Source: Christensenella sp034926635 (lineage in GTDB: Bacteria; Bacillota; Clostridia; Christensenellales; Christensenellaceae). Taken from it: a stretch of 58,349 nucleotides of DNA. A program made the translations under genes and the position numbers. Location of the stretch: positions 1 to 58,349 of the forward strand of contig JAYFQX010000023.1 in the NCBI GenBank assembly GCA_034926635.1, in the 5' to 3' direction. Positions 50,521-57,966 of the stretch are shown one piece after another. Positions within the stretch are counted from its first letter, which is position 1. Each line of letters opens with the position of its first letter. The notes beneath the pieces were generated by a model. It saw only the letters and a list, made by a program, of their open reading frames with translations. It ran no database searches and had not been told where the DNA came from.

Positions 50521-51003
50521 ATGGCTGAGGCAAAAACAAATGCAATGCGAATTTTGGATCGTGCAAAGATTTCTTATCGGATGCACGAGTATGATAACGA
50601 TGGAACAGCGCAGGATGGCGTGACTGTCGCGCAAAAGCTGGGAGTTTCCGAACAGCGTGTTTATAAAACGTTGGTCGCGCAGGGGGCGGACAGGCGCTTT
50701 TTTGTATTTGTAATTCCGGTCGCGCGCGAGCTTGATCTCAAAAAAGCTGCTCGTGCTGTCGGAGAAAAAAATGTAGAATTGATTCACGTGAAGGCTCTAT
50801 TACAAACAACGGGTTATATCCGCGGAGGCTGCAGTCCGATCGGTATGAAAAAACAATTTGATACGGTGGTAGATATTTCCTGTAAAAACCAAGAGATGAT
50901 TTTAGTAAGTGCAGGAAAGATCGGACGGCAAATTGAAATTGCGCCGCAGGATCTCCTTGCGTTGATTGTCGCAAAAACTGCGGACTTGCTGCGAGAATTA
51001 TAA
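50521..51003 (+). CDS. ybaK: YbaK/EbsC-type aminoacyl-tRNA deacylase (Cys-tRNA(Pro))
   Basis: This 160-residue protein hydrolyses mischarged tRNA, classically Cys-tRNA(Pro). It has RVYKTLVAQGADRRFFVFVI, the catalytic-lysine-containing DLKKAARAVG stretch, and TGYIRGGCSPIGMKK near residue 105, the YbaK signature. I chose the ATG at 50521, with GAGGTG upstream. A promoter TTGTTT-18-TATAAT lies at 50467-50496. It is convergent with the adjacent glycosyltransferase gene, only four bases away. Confidence 0.9.
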   Translation: MAEAKTNAMRILDRAKISYRMHEYDNDGTAQDGVTVAQKLGVSEQRVYKTLVAQGADRRFFVFVIPVARELDLKKAARAVGEKNVELIHVKALLQTTGYIRGGCSPIGMKKQFDTVVDISCKNQEMILVSAGKIGRQIEIAPQDLLALIVAKTADLLREL

Positions 51004-51007
51004 TATT

Positions 51008-51925
51008 CTATTCCATATGATAACGTGATTTTAACGCATGAAGACCGAGACGCGTTAGCGGATTTCTGGCGAGTTTCCACAGTGTGCGTTTTTTATCGCC
51101 CTCTGCACAAACCGCCTTATAAAATTCGTCCGCATAAGCGGGATTTTTTAGAATAACAGAATTTGCGATTTTCCCCTTCTGTACTGCATAGTAAAAATCC
51201 AGCCATACTACCCGGTTCTCCCGTACTCCCGCATCATGCAGCGACAAAAAAGAATTTTCGCCGTGCAGGCGGTAGCAATATGCTGTATCCCGAACATAAA
51301 CAGGCTCGTCATAAAGACAGGCGCGCAGAAAAAAGTCATAATCGTGGACATATTGGTAGTTTTTAAAACCGCCGATCCCATCGTAAAGGCAACGGGCGAA
51401 CAGCAGGTTGCCGGTGGAAATCGCAACGTTTTCAGCGACCGCGGATAATGCAATAAACCGTTTTCCGTCAATTTTATTCTGAATAGCCTCAAAGGTCTGC
51501 GCCTGCTCGGTATGCAGGGGAGCTCCGTCTGCGCCGATGCATCGAACAGCAGAAAAAGCCCATAAGCTTTTGGCATCCTGCATGGCGCGCATCATGGAAG
51601 AAAAACGGTTAGGCTCAAATAAATCGTCCGCGTTTAAAATGGCAATATATTCTCCATGAGATGCGGCGATTGCCAAATTGATGGTTTCGTGTGCTCCCAT
51701 ATTTTTTTGGTTTTGATGCACAATGATCCGATCACCAAAACGTGCGCGTATTATTTCGGATTGAATGCGTCCGTGAATAACTTTCATGCTGTTATCAGGA
51801 GAACAATCATCAAAAATAACAAGCTCGATGTTGGAATAAGATTGCGCCGCCACACAATCGATGGCGGCGCCGATATACTTTTCGTAACGGTAAGACGGAA
51901 TAATCACCGAAATGAGAGGTTTCAT
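51008..51925 (-). CDS. Family 2 glycosyltransferase
   Basis: This 305-residue GT-A glycosyltransferase has PLISVIIPSYRYEKYIGAAI at the N-terminus, FDDCSPDNS for the nucleotide-sugar site and LNADDLFEPNR as the DxD-type metal motif. It lacks membrane segments, so it acts at the cytoplasmic face, probably on a lipid-linked glycan. It is the last gene of the dTDP-rhamnose operon, one base after rmlD, which suggests a role in a rhamnose-containing polymer. Donor and acceptor are unknown. Confidence 0.88.
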   Translation of the reverse strand: MKPLISVIIPSYRYEKYIGAAIDCVAAQSYSNIELVIFDDCSPDNSMKVIHGRIQSEIIRARFGDRIIVHQNQKNMGAHETINLAIAASHGEYIAILNADDLFEPNRFSSMMRAMQDAKSLWAFSAVRCIGADGAPLHTEQAQTFEAIQNKIDGKRFIALSAVAENVAISTGNLLFARCLYDGIGGFKNYQYVHDYDFFLRACLYDEPVYVRDTAYCYRLHGENSFLSLHDAGVRENRVVWLDFYYAVQKGKIANSVILKNPAYADEFYKAVCAEGDKKRTLWKLARNPLTRLGLHALKSRYHME

Positions 51926-51926
51926 A

Positions 51927-52781
51927 TTATAATTCTTTCAGGTACCGGGCCAAAGCGTCTTTATAATCCGGTAAACGCTGCAGACCGGCATCATCCAGCG
52001 CTTTTTTTGACATTCTTGAATTTTTGGGACGCGCAGCCGCAGGATGCGCAAGCTGCGCATATTCTTCCGTGCTGACAGGGTTTACTTTCATTTGTTTTCC
52101 GGCTTGACGGAAGATTTCTACTGCGAAATCATACCAGCTGATATCGCCTTCATTGGACGCTTGGTATACGCCATATTTTCCGGATTCGATGATATCGCAA
52201 ATCAGCCGGGCGACATCGTAGGTATAGGTTGGCGCACCGAACTGGTCATCCACAACGGAAATTTCGTCTTTGGTTTCGGAAAGACGCAACATAGTTTTAA
52301 TAAAGTTGTTTCCGTTTTTGCCGAATACCCAGCAAATACGCAGGATGTAATACCGGTCCAGCAAGCTCTGTACCTCCAGCTCGCCTTGGTATTTTGTTTT
52401 CCCGTATACGGAGAGTGGATTCTTGGGATCGTTTACTTCCCACGGCGTTTCCTTGGAAGTGCCGTCAAATACATAATCTGTGCTGATATACATCATTTCC
52501 GCATTCACAGCCATGGCAGCATGCGCGATATTCCGAGTGCCTTCCACGTTAACTGTATAGCATTTTTGTTTTTCGCTTTCCGCTTTGTCCACCGCGGTAT
52601 AAGCTGCGCAATGCACAATGCAGGTAGGACGATACTCCTCCACGTAACGCAGCACCGCAGCCTCGTCCGTGAGGTCAAAATCTGCAATGTCCACGCCGCG
52701 ATTTTCAATACCGCGCGCATTTAAATGCCTTATTACATCATAGCCAAGTTGTCCGTTTACTCCCGTAACCAATACTTTCAT
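51927..52781 (-). CDS. rmlD: dTDP-4-dehydrorhamnose reductase
   Basis: This 284-residue short-chain reductase does the last step of dTDP-L-rhamnose synthesis. It has the NADP-binding GVNGQLGYDVIRHL and the catalytic YGKTKYQGE (YxxxK). STDYVFDGT and LRICWVFGKNGNNFI are typical of RmlD. It lies between rmlB and a glycosyltransferase in a compact operon. Confidence 0.94.
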   Translation of the reverse strand: MKVLVTGVNGQLGYDVIRHLNARGIENRGVDIADFDLTDEAAVLRYVEEYRPTCIVHCAAYTAVDKAESEKQKCYTVNVEGTRNIAHAAMAVNAEMMYISTDYVFDGTSKETPWEVNDPKNPLSVYGKTKYQGELEVQSLLDRYYILRICWVFGKNGNNFIKTMLRLSETKDEISVVDDQFGAPTYTYDVARLICDIIESGKYGVYQASNEGDISWYDFAVEIFRQAGKQMKVNPVSTEEYAQLAHPAAARPKNSRMSKKALDDAGLQRLPDYKDALARYLKEL

Positions 52782-52829
52782 AAGTAACCTCTTATCCTTG
52801 GGATTGTGATATCCCGCCGCGCAGCCGCT

Positions 52830-53849
52830 TTAGCGGTCGGCGTACATTGTTTTATAGTAATTCTGGTATTCGCCGTTGATGATATTTTTCCACCAGTCTT
52901 CATGACCTAAGTACCACGCCACGGTTTGCTTGATGCCTTCGTCAAAGGTGGTAGTAGGCTGCCATCCAAGCTCATTCATCATTTTAGCGGGATCAATTGC
53001 ATACCGCATGTCGTGTCCGGCACGATCTTTCACAAAGGTAATCAGGCTTTCCGGCTTATTGAGTTCATGCAGGATCGTTTTTACCACCTGCAGGTTTGTC
53101 CGTTCGTTATGTCCGCCGATGTTGTATACTTCGCCAACACGACCGTCGTGAATGATTCGGTCGATTGCTGCGCAATGGTCACGCACATAAAGCCAGTCAC
53201 GTACGTTTTCCCCGGTTCCGTAGACCGGAAGTGATTCGTTTGCCAGTGCACGGGAAATAATAAGGGGAATTAACTTTTCCGGAAAGTGGTACGGGCCATA
53301 ATTATTGGAGCAGCGTGAAATGGTAACGGGCAGACCAAAAGTACGGTGGTATGCCTGCACCAGCAAATCTGCGCTGGCTTTGGACGCTGAATAAGGCGAA
53401 GAAGTATGGATGGGCGTTTCTTCCGTAAAGAACAGGTCGGGACGGTCGAGCGGCAGGTCGCCGTAAACTTCATCGGTAGAAACCTGGTGATAACGCTGAA
53501 TACCATATTTGCGGCACGCATCCATCAGGGTTTGCGTCCCCAGAATATTTGTTTTTAAAAAGATACCCGGGTTCTCGATGGAGCGGTCCACATGCGACTC
53601 CGCCGCAAAGTTAACCACGATATCAATGCCTTCGCCTTCAAATACCTCAAAAACCGCGTCACGGTCGGCAATATCTCCTTTGACAAATGTTACGTTTGGT
53701 TTGCTGAGCACATCTTTGAGCGTCTCGAGGTTCCCGGCATAGGTCAGCAGGTCAAGAATAATGATTTCATAATCCGGATGATTTTCCAGCATATGAAATA
53801 CAAAATTGCTGCCGATAAATCCTGCACCGCCTGTTACCAATAGTTTCAT
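52830..53849 (-). CDS. rmlB: dTDP-glucose 4,6-dehydratase
   Basis: This 339-residue extended SDR enzyme converts dTDP-glucose to the 4-keto-6-deoxy sugar. GGAGFIGSNFVFHML binds NAD. STDEVYGDLP and YSASKASADLLV carry the catalytic Thr-Asp-Glu and YxxxK. RCSNNYGPYHFPEKLIPL is a signature of RmlB. It follows the YbaK-like gene by eight bases. Confidence 0.96.
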   Translation of the reverse strand: MKLLVTGGAGFIGSNFVFHMLENHPDYEIIILDLLTYAGNLETLKDVLSKPNVTFVKGDIADRDAVFEVFEGEGIDIVVNFAAESHVDRSIENPGIFLKTNILGTQTLMDACRKYGIQRYHQVSTDEVYGDLPLDRPDLFFTEETPIHTSSPYSASKASADLLVQAYHRTFGLPVTISRCSNNYGPYHFPEKLIPLIISRALANESLPVYGTGENVRDWLYVRDHCAAIDRIIHDGRVGEVYNIGGHNERTNLQVVKTILHELNKPESLITFVKDRAGHDMRYAIDPAKMMNELGWQPTTTFDEGIKQTVAWYLGHEDWWKNIINGEYQNYYKTMYADR

Positions 53850-53857
53850 CTTATTTT

Positions 53858-54355
53858 TTACTCCTTATTATCGTTGTTTTTTTCCGGCTGCCAACCTTTG
53901 CATACGTCGACCCATGCTTTTGCACGGGAATACCGGAATAATTCGTTTAGATTTAGTTCGATCGCGCTATGCCCGCTTCCGCAGGCAGGAAACACCGTTT
54001 CAAACCGTTTTAGAGAAAGATCCAGAAAGACATCCACAGAATCGGGAAGTGCAAACGGGCAAACCCCGCCGACCGGATGTCCGGTGGCTTTCTGTACTTC
54101 GTCCGGCTTGAGCATCTTTGCCTTGCAGTGAAAATATTTTCTGTATTTAGGATTATCTATTTTAGCGTCCCCCGCCGCGACAATCAAAGTGCAGCGATCA
54201 TCCGTCCAAAAGGAAAGCGTTTTTGCGATCCGCGCGGGCATGATGCCTAATGCCTGTGCGGCCAATTCTACGGTTGCGCTGGATGCTTCAGGCTGCAGGA
54301 TTCGCGTGTCTGCACCAAACTGTGCCAGGTAATCCTTTACTTTTTGTACTGACAT
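53858..54355 (-). CDS. Second YbaK/ProX-type tRNA deacylase, inside the rml operon
   Basis: This 165-residue protein has the YbaK/aaRS-associated fold. AKTLSFWTDDRCTLIVAAGD is followed by KMLKPDEVQKATGHPVGG, with VCPFAL after it. That is the pattern of YbaK-like deacylases that edit mischarged tRNA, here closer to the ProX/PrdX side than the copy at 50521. The location between rmlC and rmlB, with about ten bases on each side, is odd for such an enzyme. It is most simply explained as a passenger gene. Confidence 0.85.
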   Translation of the reverse strand: MSVQKVKDYLAQFGADTRILQPEASSATVELAAQALGIMPARIAKTLSFWTDDRCTLIVAAGDAKIDNPKYRKYFHCKAKMLKPDEVQKATGHPVGGVCPFALPDSVDVFLDLSLKRFETVFPACGSGHSAIELNLNELFRYSRAKAWVDVCKGWQPEKNNDNKE

Positions 54356-54365
54356 AGCCTGCCTC

Positions 54366-54911
54366 TTAAAAGTTTGCGTCGCTGTCGCAAAGAAGCGGCG
54401 CTTTTAAATCTTTTTCCGAAAGGACAGGATCTTTGATTCCCCACACAACACCGATTTCAGGATCGTCGAAACGAATGGATCGGTCACACTCAGGCGCATA
54501 TATGGTATCTACCTTATATTGCACCTCTACGTTTTCCGTTAAAGTCAAAAAGCCGTGCGCCATACCTTTGGGCATAAAAAATTGTTTTTTGTTTTCTGCG
54601 GAAAGCTCTACTGCAAACCATTTTTTATAAGTTGGAGAGTTTTTACGCAAATCAACGGCAACATCCATGATTTTTCCTGCAGTACAACGCAAAAGTTTAG
54701 ATTGCGCCATTGGATTTGTTTGGAAATGCAGACCGCGCAGTGTGCCTTTTTGTGCGGAAAACGATTGATTGTCCTGCACAAATGCACACGAAATCCCCAT
54801 TGCTTCAAATTTTGGTTTACTGTATGTTTCCATAAACCAGCCCCTGTGGTCGCCGAAACAATCGGGTTCGATCACGCAAAGTCCTTCGATCCCAGTTTCA
54901 ATCCGTTTCAT
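54366..54911 (-). CDS. rmlC: dTDP-4-dehydrorhamnose 3,5-epimerase
   Basis: This 181-residue cupin epimerises the keto sugar at C3 and C5. It has GDHRGWFMETYSKPKFEAMG, QDNQSFSAQKGTLRGLHFQ with the catalytic His, and DVAVDLRKNSPTYKKW. MPKGMAHGFLTL completes the active site. The ATG overlaps the TGA of rmlA (ATGA). Confidence 0.96.
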   Translation of the reverse strand: MKRIETGIEGLCVIEPDCFGDHRGWFMETYSKPKFEAMGISCAFVQDNQSFSAQKGTLRGLHFQTNPMAQSKLLRCTAGKIMDVAVDLRKNSPTYKKWFAVELSAENKKQFFMPKGMAHGFLTLTENVEVQYKVDTIYAPECDRSIRFDDPEIGVVWGIKDPVLSEKDLKAPLLCDSDANF

Positions 54912-55795
54912 ATATCCAGCACCTTTCCTTCCGCCACTGCACGCAAATGCTCGCCGTATGGCGATTTCCCATATTTTGCAGCGCTTTTAAGCAGTGTATC
55001 GCCGTCGATCCAGCCACGCCGAAAAGCGATTTCTTCCGGTGCGGACATCACGATGCCCTGACGTTTTTGCAGCATTTTTACAAATTCGGCAGCTTCGATC
55101 AGGGAATCAAACGTGCCGGTATCAAGCCATGCGTATCCCCTGCCCATTAATTTCACGTCAAGATCACCCTTGTCTAAATAGACCGCGTTGAGGTCGGTGA
55201 CCTCCAGCTCGCCGCGTGCACTGGGTTTTAGGGCCTTGGCATAGGGGGAGACGCGGTTGTCATAAAAATACAGCCCAGTAATGGCATAATTGGATTTTGG
55301 ATTTTGGGGTTTTTCTTCTACAGAAAGCGCTTTTCCGTTTTCATCAAAATCTACAATGCCAAAGCGTTCCGGATCATCCACATAATAACCGAAAACGGTC
55401 GCGCGACCGTTCTGCGCATTTTGCACGGCATCTTCCATTAAACCCGAAAGACCGTTGCCATAAAAAATATTATCGCCTAAAATCATAGCACAGGTATCGT
55501 TGCCGATGAACTCTTCTCCTATAATAAAAGCCTGTGCAAGACCGTCCGGTGATGGCTGCTCTTTATAGGAAAGGGAAATACCAAATTGTGAACCGTCTCC
55601 AAGAAGACTTTCGAACCTCGGCAGATCTACGGGTGTGGAAATGATCAGGATATCTTTAATCCCAGCCAACATCAACGTAGATAAGGGGTAATAGATCATC
55701 GGTTTGTCATAAACCGGCAAAAGTTGTTTGCTGGACATGATTGTAAGAGGGTAGAGGCGTGTTCCGCTGCCTCCTGCAAGTATGATTCCTTTCAT
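54908..55795 (-). CDS. rmlA: Glucose-1-phosphate thymidylyltransferase
   Basis: This 295-residue enzyme makes dTDP-glucose, the first committed step of the rhamnose pathway. MKGIILAGGSGTRLYPLT contains the nucleotide-binding signature. LLPVYDKPMIYYPLSTLMLA follows, then EKPQNPKSNYAITGLYFYD and the C-terminal YAWLDTGTFDSL. I chose the ATG at 55793-55795 (AAAGGA upstream). The frame runs further up without support. Confidence 0.96.
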   Translation of the reverse strand: MKGIILAGGSGTRLYPLTIMSSKQLLPVYDKPMIYYPLSTLMLAGIKDILIISTPVDLPRFESLLGDGSQFGISLSYKEQPSPDGLAQAFIIGEEFIGNDTCAMILGDNIFYGNGLSGLMEDAVQNAQNGRATVFGYYVDDPERFGIVDFDENGKALSVEEKPQNPKSNYAITGLYFYDNRVSPYAKALKPSARGELEVTDLNAVYLDKGDLDVKLMGRGYAWLDTGTFDSLIEAAEFVKMLQKRQGIVMSAPEEIAFRRGWIDGDTLLKSAAKYGKSPYGEHLRAVAEGKVLDI

Positions 55796-55867
55796 ATGAA
55801 TTCCTTTCTTATCGGCCATTAAGACCATTTTATTCTATGTTTCATTATATTTTCAATTTGCGTTGTG

Positions 55868-56641
55868 TCAAGGGCGTGATGCTTTTCCACGCCATTTCCA
55901 AAAATATTTGAACATGGACGCAATATGGATCATTAAAAACCGTGCTTTATGTGCGCTGGCTCTTTTGTAATCGTGAATGACATAATCAAACGGAAAAAAG
56001 ACCGCACGCATAAATTGACGTGCCGTGCGCGTTAGGTCGGCATCTTCAAAATACATAAAATAACGCGGGTCAAACCCTCCAATTTCTTTTAGCAGAGCAG
56101 TCCTGATAAACAAAAAACAACCGGATGCGAATTCTATATCCGTAGCTTCGGATAAATCCTCATCCAGCATTCTATAATGCCGCCGCAGACTTTCCCAGCG
56201 CCTTCCGGGGGCACGATTGGCGATCAGGTATTTCAGTTTGGGATTGCGCTTTGGCAAATCCTGAGGGTCGCCGTTTGCATAGCGGATTGCTGGGGTACAT
56301 ACACCGATATCCGGTATGGCGCGCATAAATTCTGTAAGTTCAGTTAAAATATCGCTATGTAACGTAATATCCGGATTTATAACAGCATGGAATTCAGAAT
56401 CGAGCCGATCTAAAATCAAGTTGTGACCTGCGCCAAAACCGAGATTCCGGTCGCTGAATACCACGCTCAGCGCAGAAAATTCGTCCGCAAGCTTTTGCGC
56501 GCTGCCATCACCGGAAGCGTTATCGATCAAATAGATTTTTATTCGAACGCCGTGCGTATACGCAAGCAGCGATTTCACCGCTTCCCGCGCGCATTGGTAA
56601 TCGCGGTAGTTGACAATGCTTACAGTAACGTCGTATTTCAA
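55868..56641 (-). CDS. Family 2 glycosyltransferase, rhamnosyltransferase-like
   Basis: This 257-residue GT-A enzyme has VSIVNYRDYQCAREAVKSLL, IDNASGDGS, NLGFGAGHNL and VINPDITLH (DxD-type NPD). GGFDPRYFMYFEDADLTRTA is typical of rhamnosyltransferases acting on O-chains and wall polymers. It heads the minus-strand rml operon, 72 bases before rmlA. Rhamnose as donor is inferred from context. Confidence 0.88.
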   Translation of the reverse strand: MKYDVTVSIVNYRDYQCAREAVKSLLAYTHGVRIKIYLIDNASGDGSAQKLADEFSALSVVFSDRNLGFGAGHNLILDRLDSEFHAVINPDITLHSDILTELTEFMRAIPDIGVCTPAIRYANGDPQDLPKRNPKLKYLIANRAPGRRWESLRRHYRMLDEDLSEATDIEFASGCFLFIRTALLKEIGGFDPRYFMYFEDADLTRTARQFMRAVFFPFDYVIHDYKRASAHKARFLMIHIASMFKYFWKWRGKASRP

Positions 56642-56727
56642 GAAAAGTCCTCCTGCGCCTGAATCATGCTACTATTATACCAGTAACAGCGCTTTTTTTC
56701 CATTCTTTTTCAATTTTGTAAGAAACA

Positions 56728-56756
56728 TTGCGAAACATTGATGCGAGGGTTATAAT
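56728..56756 (+). promoter_or_regulatory. Promoter of the small membrane protein gene
   Basis: TTGCGA (56728-56733), 17 bases, TATAAT (56751-56756). The gene starts 38 bases downstream. Confidence 0.65.
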
Positions 56757-56793
56757 AACAATAATACCTCATTAATTAAGGGTGGGAATCATT

Positions 56794-57075
56794 ATGGAGA
56801 AAGAAAAGCAGACTGCTGAGAGCAATGAAGCCGCCGGCCGTCAGAAAAAAATTCGTAATAATGTTATATTTGTTGTGGTGATTACTTTATCTTTTGTATT
56901 GTTTGCGGTCTGCATGATGCAATTATTTAATCAGAAGGTAGAGGCATTTAAGCTTTCGCCGCAGTATCAGGAATTTCAGGAACGCTGGGCAGAGCAGCAT
57001 GACCCCGGTGAGCCGGGCAGCTTACTGTCGGTAGAGATGGGTGGTTTTGTAGAATCGGGAAATCAGTTTCTATAA
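56794..57075 (+). CDS. Small single-span membrane protein of unknown function
   Basis: This 93-residue protein has a charged N-terminal arm (about 25 residues, ending in RQKKIRNN) and one hydrophobic segment (VIFVVVITLSFVLFAVCMM). An outer portion of about 45 residues follows with an acidic, Gln-rich helix (YQEFQERWAEQHD). Positive charges before the span suggest the C-terminus is outside. No family is recognised. I chose the ATG at 56794, preceded by GGGTGGGA. It has its own promoter and terminator. Confidence 0.7.
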   Translation: MEKEKQTAESNEAAGRQKKIRNNVIFVVVITLSFVLFAVCMMQLFNQKVEAFKLSPQYQEFQERWAEQHDPGEPGSLLSVEMGGFVESGNQFL

Positions 57076-57112
57076 AGCAGAGAAATTATTATTTAAATAA
57101 TTTATTGTAATA

Positions 57113-57140
57113 AAAAAGACCATTTTCATGGTCTTTTTTT
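57113..57140. terminator. Bidirectional terminator
   Basis: AAAAGACCAT pairs with ATGGTCTTTT around TTTC, flanked by A and T runs. It lies between the convergent membrane-protein and XRE-regulator genes. Confidence 0.85.
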
Positions 57141-57194
57141 AAAATTCCTCGGAATTCAGAGCTTTTCTTCATAAATTACGGCATACGTATAAGA

Positions 57195-57554
57195 CTATTT
57201 TGAATGAGGGATATCTTTCTCAGGTCGTCCCTTTTGAACAAGCCTATTTTGCGTGGATAGTAGATCCTTCGCAACCTTGAATAAAAAATCTTGTGATTCA
57301 GGAAGGAGCTTCTCGAAAATATCGCTAAATTCTTTGTCAAAACAAGATGTAAGAAACATTTCACCCTCGCCAGCGCGTAACCATTTTTCATTAACGTGGA
57401 ATTCTGAGCAGATAACTTTAATATGTTTTTCGCTAAATTTACGTTTTCCAACTTCAATCATCGCTAAAGAAGACTGGCTCATGCCAAGTCTTTTGGAGAA
57501 TTCCATTTGATTTAAATGTAATACATTTCGTATTTTTTTTATTCGTTGATACAA
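57195..57554 (-). CDS. XRE-family helix-turn-helix regulator
   Basis: This 119-residue DNA-binding protein has the Cro/CI helix-turn-helix in residues 2-60 (IRNVLHLNQMEFSKRLGMSQ, then SLAMIEVGKRKFS). NEKWLRAGEGEMF is a common ending of this domain in clostridial and phage repressors. About 50 residues of helix-rich tail follow. I chose the TTG at 57552-57554 because AAAGG lies ten bases upstream; a TTG six codons earlier would put that site inside the gene. A 31-bp perfect inverted repeat lies about 120 bases upstream of the start and is a candidate target. Confidence 0.85.
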   Translation of the reverse strand: MYQRIKKIRNVLHLNQMEFSKRLGMSQSSLAMIEVGKRKFSEKHIKVICSEFHVNEKWLRAGEGEMFLTSCFDKEFSDIFEKLLPESQDFLFKVAKDLLSTQNRLVQKGRPEKDIPHSK

Positions 57555-57675
57555 ACTGACAGCGCCTTTCAAAGAATGGTTTCATTTTATCATAAATTCA
57601 AAAATAAGACAATTAGACAATATGATTGAAATTCATCAAAAGACCGCAATATTAGTGGGATTTAAAGAGATTATA

Positions 57676-57747
57676 TATGTTTTTATTTTATCACTAATAA
57701 ATTAAATTTATTGACTTTTAATTTATTAGTGATAAAATAAAAACATA
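57676..57747. repeat. 31-bp perfect inverted repeat with 10-base spacer
   Basis: Bases 57676-57706 are the exact reverse complement of 57717-57747; the spacer is 57707-57716. The arms are very A+T rich. Each contains the sub-palindrome TTATCACTAATAA (one mismatch from symmetric). Neither side carries a GC stem and T tail, so a simple terminator is unlikely. It lies between the divergent XRE gene and the 50-residue protein gene. Confidence 0.9.
57711..57738 (+). promoter_or_regulatory. Promoter embedded in the inverted repeat
   Basis: TTGACT (57711-57716, in the spacer), 16 bases and TAAAAT (57733-57738, in the right arm) form a likely promoter for the small gene at 57774. Its core elements overlap one TTATTAGTGATAA copy, so a protein bound there would repress it. 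Confidence 0.55.
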
Positions 57748-57773
57748 ATAAGTGGGGTAGGGGGAAAGTTAAT

Positions 57774-57926
57774 ATGAAGAATAACGAGCCCCAATTGCAG
57801 GAAATCAAAAAAATTTATTTTGAGCTTACAATTGATAATAAGTGGAAACTTCTTTTATTGGCAAAAGCTATCAAAAATTTGGAGGATCGTCCGAAAACAA
57901 ATCATAAAACATATATTTTTAATTGA
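57774..57926 (+). CDS. Small protein of 50 residues, unknown function
   Basis: ATG at 57774, with AGGGGGAAAG eight to ten bases upstream, opens 50 codons ending in TGA 57924-57926. The peptide is basic and helix-prone (LQEIKKIYFELTIDNKWKLL, then LAKAIKNLEDRPKTN). It has no signal peptide or known domain. The strong ribosome-binding site and the promoter in the inverted repeat support expression. Divergence from an XRE gene suggests it is the regulated partner or an antirepressor-like factor. Confidence 0.6.
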   Translation: MKNNEPQLQEIKKIYFELTIDNKWKLLLLAKAIKNLEDRPKTNHKTYIFN

Positions 57927-57966
57927 ACCAAATAATAATGCGAAAAAAATTCTGGGAGGAAGAAGA

